Of a stretch of 7,586 nucleotides of DNA, positions 6,436 to 7,586 are shown in pieces; the first letter of the stretch is position 1; every line of letters starts with the position of its first letter. The translations under genes were made by a program, and so were the position numbers. Below the pieces are notes generated by a model. That model worked only from the letters and a program-made list of their open reading frames with translations, was not told where the DNA came from and did no database searches. Origin of the DNA: SZUA-426 sp041666155 (GTDB taxonomy: Bacteria; Spirochaetota; Spirochaetia; Treponematales; Breznakiellaceae); the NCBI GenBank assembly GCA_041666155.1, contig JBAYHM010000224.1, forward strand, positions 1-7,586, given 5' to 3'.

Positions 6436-6442
6436 ATGTCAA
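6414..6442 (-). promoter_or_regulatory. Sigma-70-type promoter of the seven-gene operon
   Basis: On the minus strand a perfect -35 TTGACA (6442-6437) is followed after exactly 17 bp by TAGCAT (6419-6414), a 4/6 match to the -10 consensus. The predicted start of transcription, about 6406-6409, is only 1-4 nt before the repressor ATG. The -35/-10 spacer contains one operator half-site and the -10 overlaps another. Confidence 0.65.
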
Positions 6443-6527
6443 GTGGAATCGGAGTTCAACAGTGTATTGCTATAGGCGCGGTGTCGTTTTTTCGTCTATT
6501 CACTAAAAATGAAAGGTTTTCTCTCTT

Positions 6528-6557
6528 TTGACATTTCCATACTATAATGGAGGTAAT
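6528..6557 (+). promoter_or_regulatory. Putative promoter elements of the chemotaxis-receptor gene
   Basis: A perfect TTGACA (6528-6533) and a perfect TATAAT (6543-6548) occur on the plus strand, but only 9 bp separate them, so one sigma-70 holoenzyme cannot use both in the usual way. TATAAT has no good -35 at 16-18 bp (the region is CT-rich). TTGACA could pair with GGTAAT (6552-6557, 4/6 match) at 18 bp. Either reading gives a short 5' leader before the start at 6589. The rest of the 183-bp intergenic region (6436-6527) shows no other convincing element. Confidence 0.45.
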
Positions 6558-6588
6558 AAACGGTTTGGTTTCATATGGAGGAAGGTGC

Positions 6589-7586
6589 ATGGTATTTATG
6601 CTTATTTTTGTCATCTATTCCGCTATCGCTACTATCGCGGCGGCTGGAATCCTTCTCCATTCGAGAAAATCGATAAGAACGATTAACGAAACAGCCCGGT
6701 CCATCGCTGAAATAGCCGAAGGGAATCTATCCGCCGCGCGTTCATCGTCCGGCGAAAAAATGGACAAGAATGAAAAGCGTCTCGCCGACGCGCTCGCGGC
6801 TCTAGCGAAAAGACTTTCGAGTGAAACGAACGAGCGGAGATCGATCGGTCAAGGGCTCTACAGCGTCGGCAATGAGATCGACCAGGAAATGACGAAAGCC
6901 GCGACTGTCGTGAAAGGAATCTCCGCAGGGTCGAAAACCGTCAACGACCAGGTGATCGACCAGACCTCGGGGATCGAGGAAACCTCGGTAACCATCAGGC
7001 GCATCATCGAGAACTTGGACAGGCAGAATGTTTCGATCGAGTCCCAGGCGGCCGCGGTAGGGCAAACCGCTGCCGCGGTAGAGCAGATGATCGCCAATTC
7101 GCAGACGATCGCGCGCAATACGACTCAAATGGATGACTCCTTCGGAGAACTCCAATCCGCCCTTAAAAACGGCAACGACAAACTCACCGCGATGATACAG
7201 CGGACTTCCGAGATCTCGAAACAATCGGATAGCCTTCAGGAGGCGAACGACGTTATCGCCTCGATCGCGGCGCAGACGAACCTCCTTGCCATGAACGCGG
7301 CGATAGAGGCGGCGCACGCCGGCGATTCGGGCCGGGGTTTTGCCGTCGTTTCCCAAGAAATACGGAAATTGGCGGAATCGGCCGCCCAGCAGTCAAAGCA
7401 GATCGCCAATACGATCAAAACGATCCGTTCCGGGATTAACGAATTGGACGGCTATTCAGCCGTTACCGAGCAAGCCTTCGCGACGGTCCGCGAACGGATA
7501 TCCGGTCTGGCTACCTTGGAGACCCAAATTAGGAACGCCATGGACGAACAGGGCGAGGGTTCCCGAAATATCATGCAGTCAACCGG
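6589..7586 (+). CDS. Methyl-accepting chemotaxis protein (3' end beyond window)
   Basis: The gene opens with ATG at 6589, 7 nt after GGAGG (6577-6581), and stays open to the window end, giving 332 codons. Residues 2-23 form one hydrophobic helix followed by HSRKSIR, which orients the rest to the cytoplasm. There is no second helix and no periplasmic sensor domain. Residues about 28-78 resemble a degenerate HAMP linker (SIRTINETARSIAEIAEGNLS, then KRLADALAALAKRL) without the usual Pro and Asp-Glu landmarks. A long heptad-rich signalling helix leads to a canonical hairpin tip at about 225-263 (SIAAQTNLLAMNAAIEAAHAG, GRGFAVV, EIRKLAE), where CheA and CheW bind. The returning helix is cut by the window edge. 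It is divergent from the transport operon and may be functionally unrelated. An in-frame ATG at 6547 exists but overlaps the TATAAT and lacks a ribosome binding site. Confidence 0.95.
   Translation, partial: MVFMLIFVIYSAIATIAAAGILLHSRKSIRTINETARSIAEIAEGNLSAARSSSGEKMDKNEKRLADALAALAKRLSSETNERRSIGQGLYSVGNEIDQEMTKAATVVKGISAGSKTVNDQVIDQTSGIEETSVTIRRIIENLDRQNVSIESQAAAVGQTAAAVEQMIANSQTIARNTTQMDDSFGELQSALKNGNDKLTAMIQRTSEISKQSDSLQEANDVIASIAAQTNLLAMNAAIEAAHAGDSGRGFAVVSQEIRKLAESAAQQSKQIANTIKTIRSGINELDGYSAVTEQAFATVRERISGLATLETQIRNAMDEQGEGSRNIMQST

Noticed and set aside
6421..6459. TTGAAC and GTTCAA inverted pair
   Set aside because: The arms are only 6 bp and about 27 bp apart, which is expected by chance; the TAGTACAAT boxes explain this region better.
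6504..6530. TAAA in the intergenic region as a possible sigma-28 promoter for the chemotaxis gene
   Set aside because: No GCCGATAA-like element follows at about 15 bp; the sequence there is CT-rich.
6547..6588. Upstream in-frame ATG that would add 14 residues to the chemotaxis receptor
   Set aside because: It overlaps the TATAAT and has no ribosome binding site, while the ATG at 6589 has GGAGG at 7 nt and begins directly with the membrane helix.
6802..7356. 184-codon open frame on the minus strand
   Set aside because: It is antisense to the invariant chemotaxis-receptor hairpin, has Arg/Gly/Asp-rich composition and no ribosome binding site or motif.

Overview
The window looks like a chromosomal piece of a didermic bacterium, most likely a spirochaete of the Treponema/Spirochaeta type. 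That assignment is an inference. It rests on the wording of the chemotaxis-receptor hairpin tip (AIEAAHAGDSGRGF), on a LolA-like protein with a GSDMSYED motif, on the moderately GC-rich sequence judged by eye, and on regular use of non-ATG starts. No rRNA, tRNA, CRISPR array, insertion sequence or integrase was seen.

Positions 1-6405 hold one tightly packed minus-strand operon of seven genes. In transcription order they are: a YtrA-type GntR repressor (6405-6007); a slipin/SPFH protein with an unusual multi-helix membrane extension (6004-4907); a LolD/MacB-type ABC ATPase (4920-4237); two different FtsX-type permeases (4240-2750 and 2739-1465); a periplasmic LolA-like carrier (1461-703); and a secreted, probably outer-membrane beta-barrel protein (706 to beyond base 1). 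Neighbouring genes overlap or lie at most 10 nt apart, and most ribosome binding sites sit inside the preceding gene, so translation is probably coupled throughout. Read together, the genes give an inner-membrane extraction machine (ATPase plus two permeases), a periplasmic shuttle and an outer-membrane partner, with a membrane-microdomain scaffold and a dedicated repressor. The likely job is envelope lipid or lipoprotein traffic under envelope-stress control. The cargo cannot be read from the sequence.

Positions 6406-6588 are a divergent intergenic region. The minus-strand promoter (TTGACA-N17-TAGCAT) is threaded with three copies of TAGTACAAT, a strong candidate for an autorepressor operator. 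Its predicted transcription start almost coincides with the repressor's first ATG, so that mRNA may be leaderless. The plus-strand side carries a perfect TTGACA and a perfect TATAAT that are only 9 bp apart.

From 6589 to the window end, on the plus strand, lies the first part of a methyl-accepting chemotaxis protein. It has a single N-terminal membrane helix and no extracytoplasmic sensor domain.

A perfect 15-bp inverted repeat with a 3-nt loop (305-337) inside the outer-membrane protein gene is not explained by its coding role.
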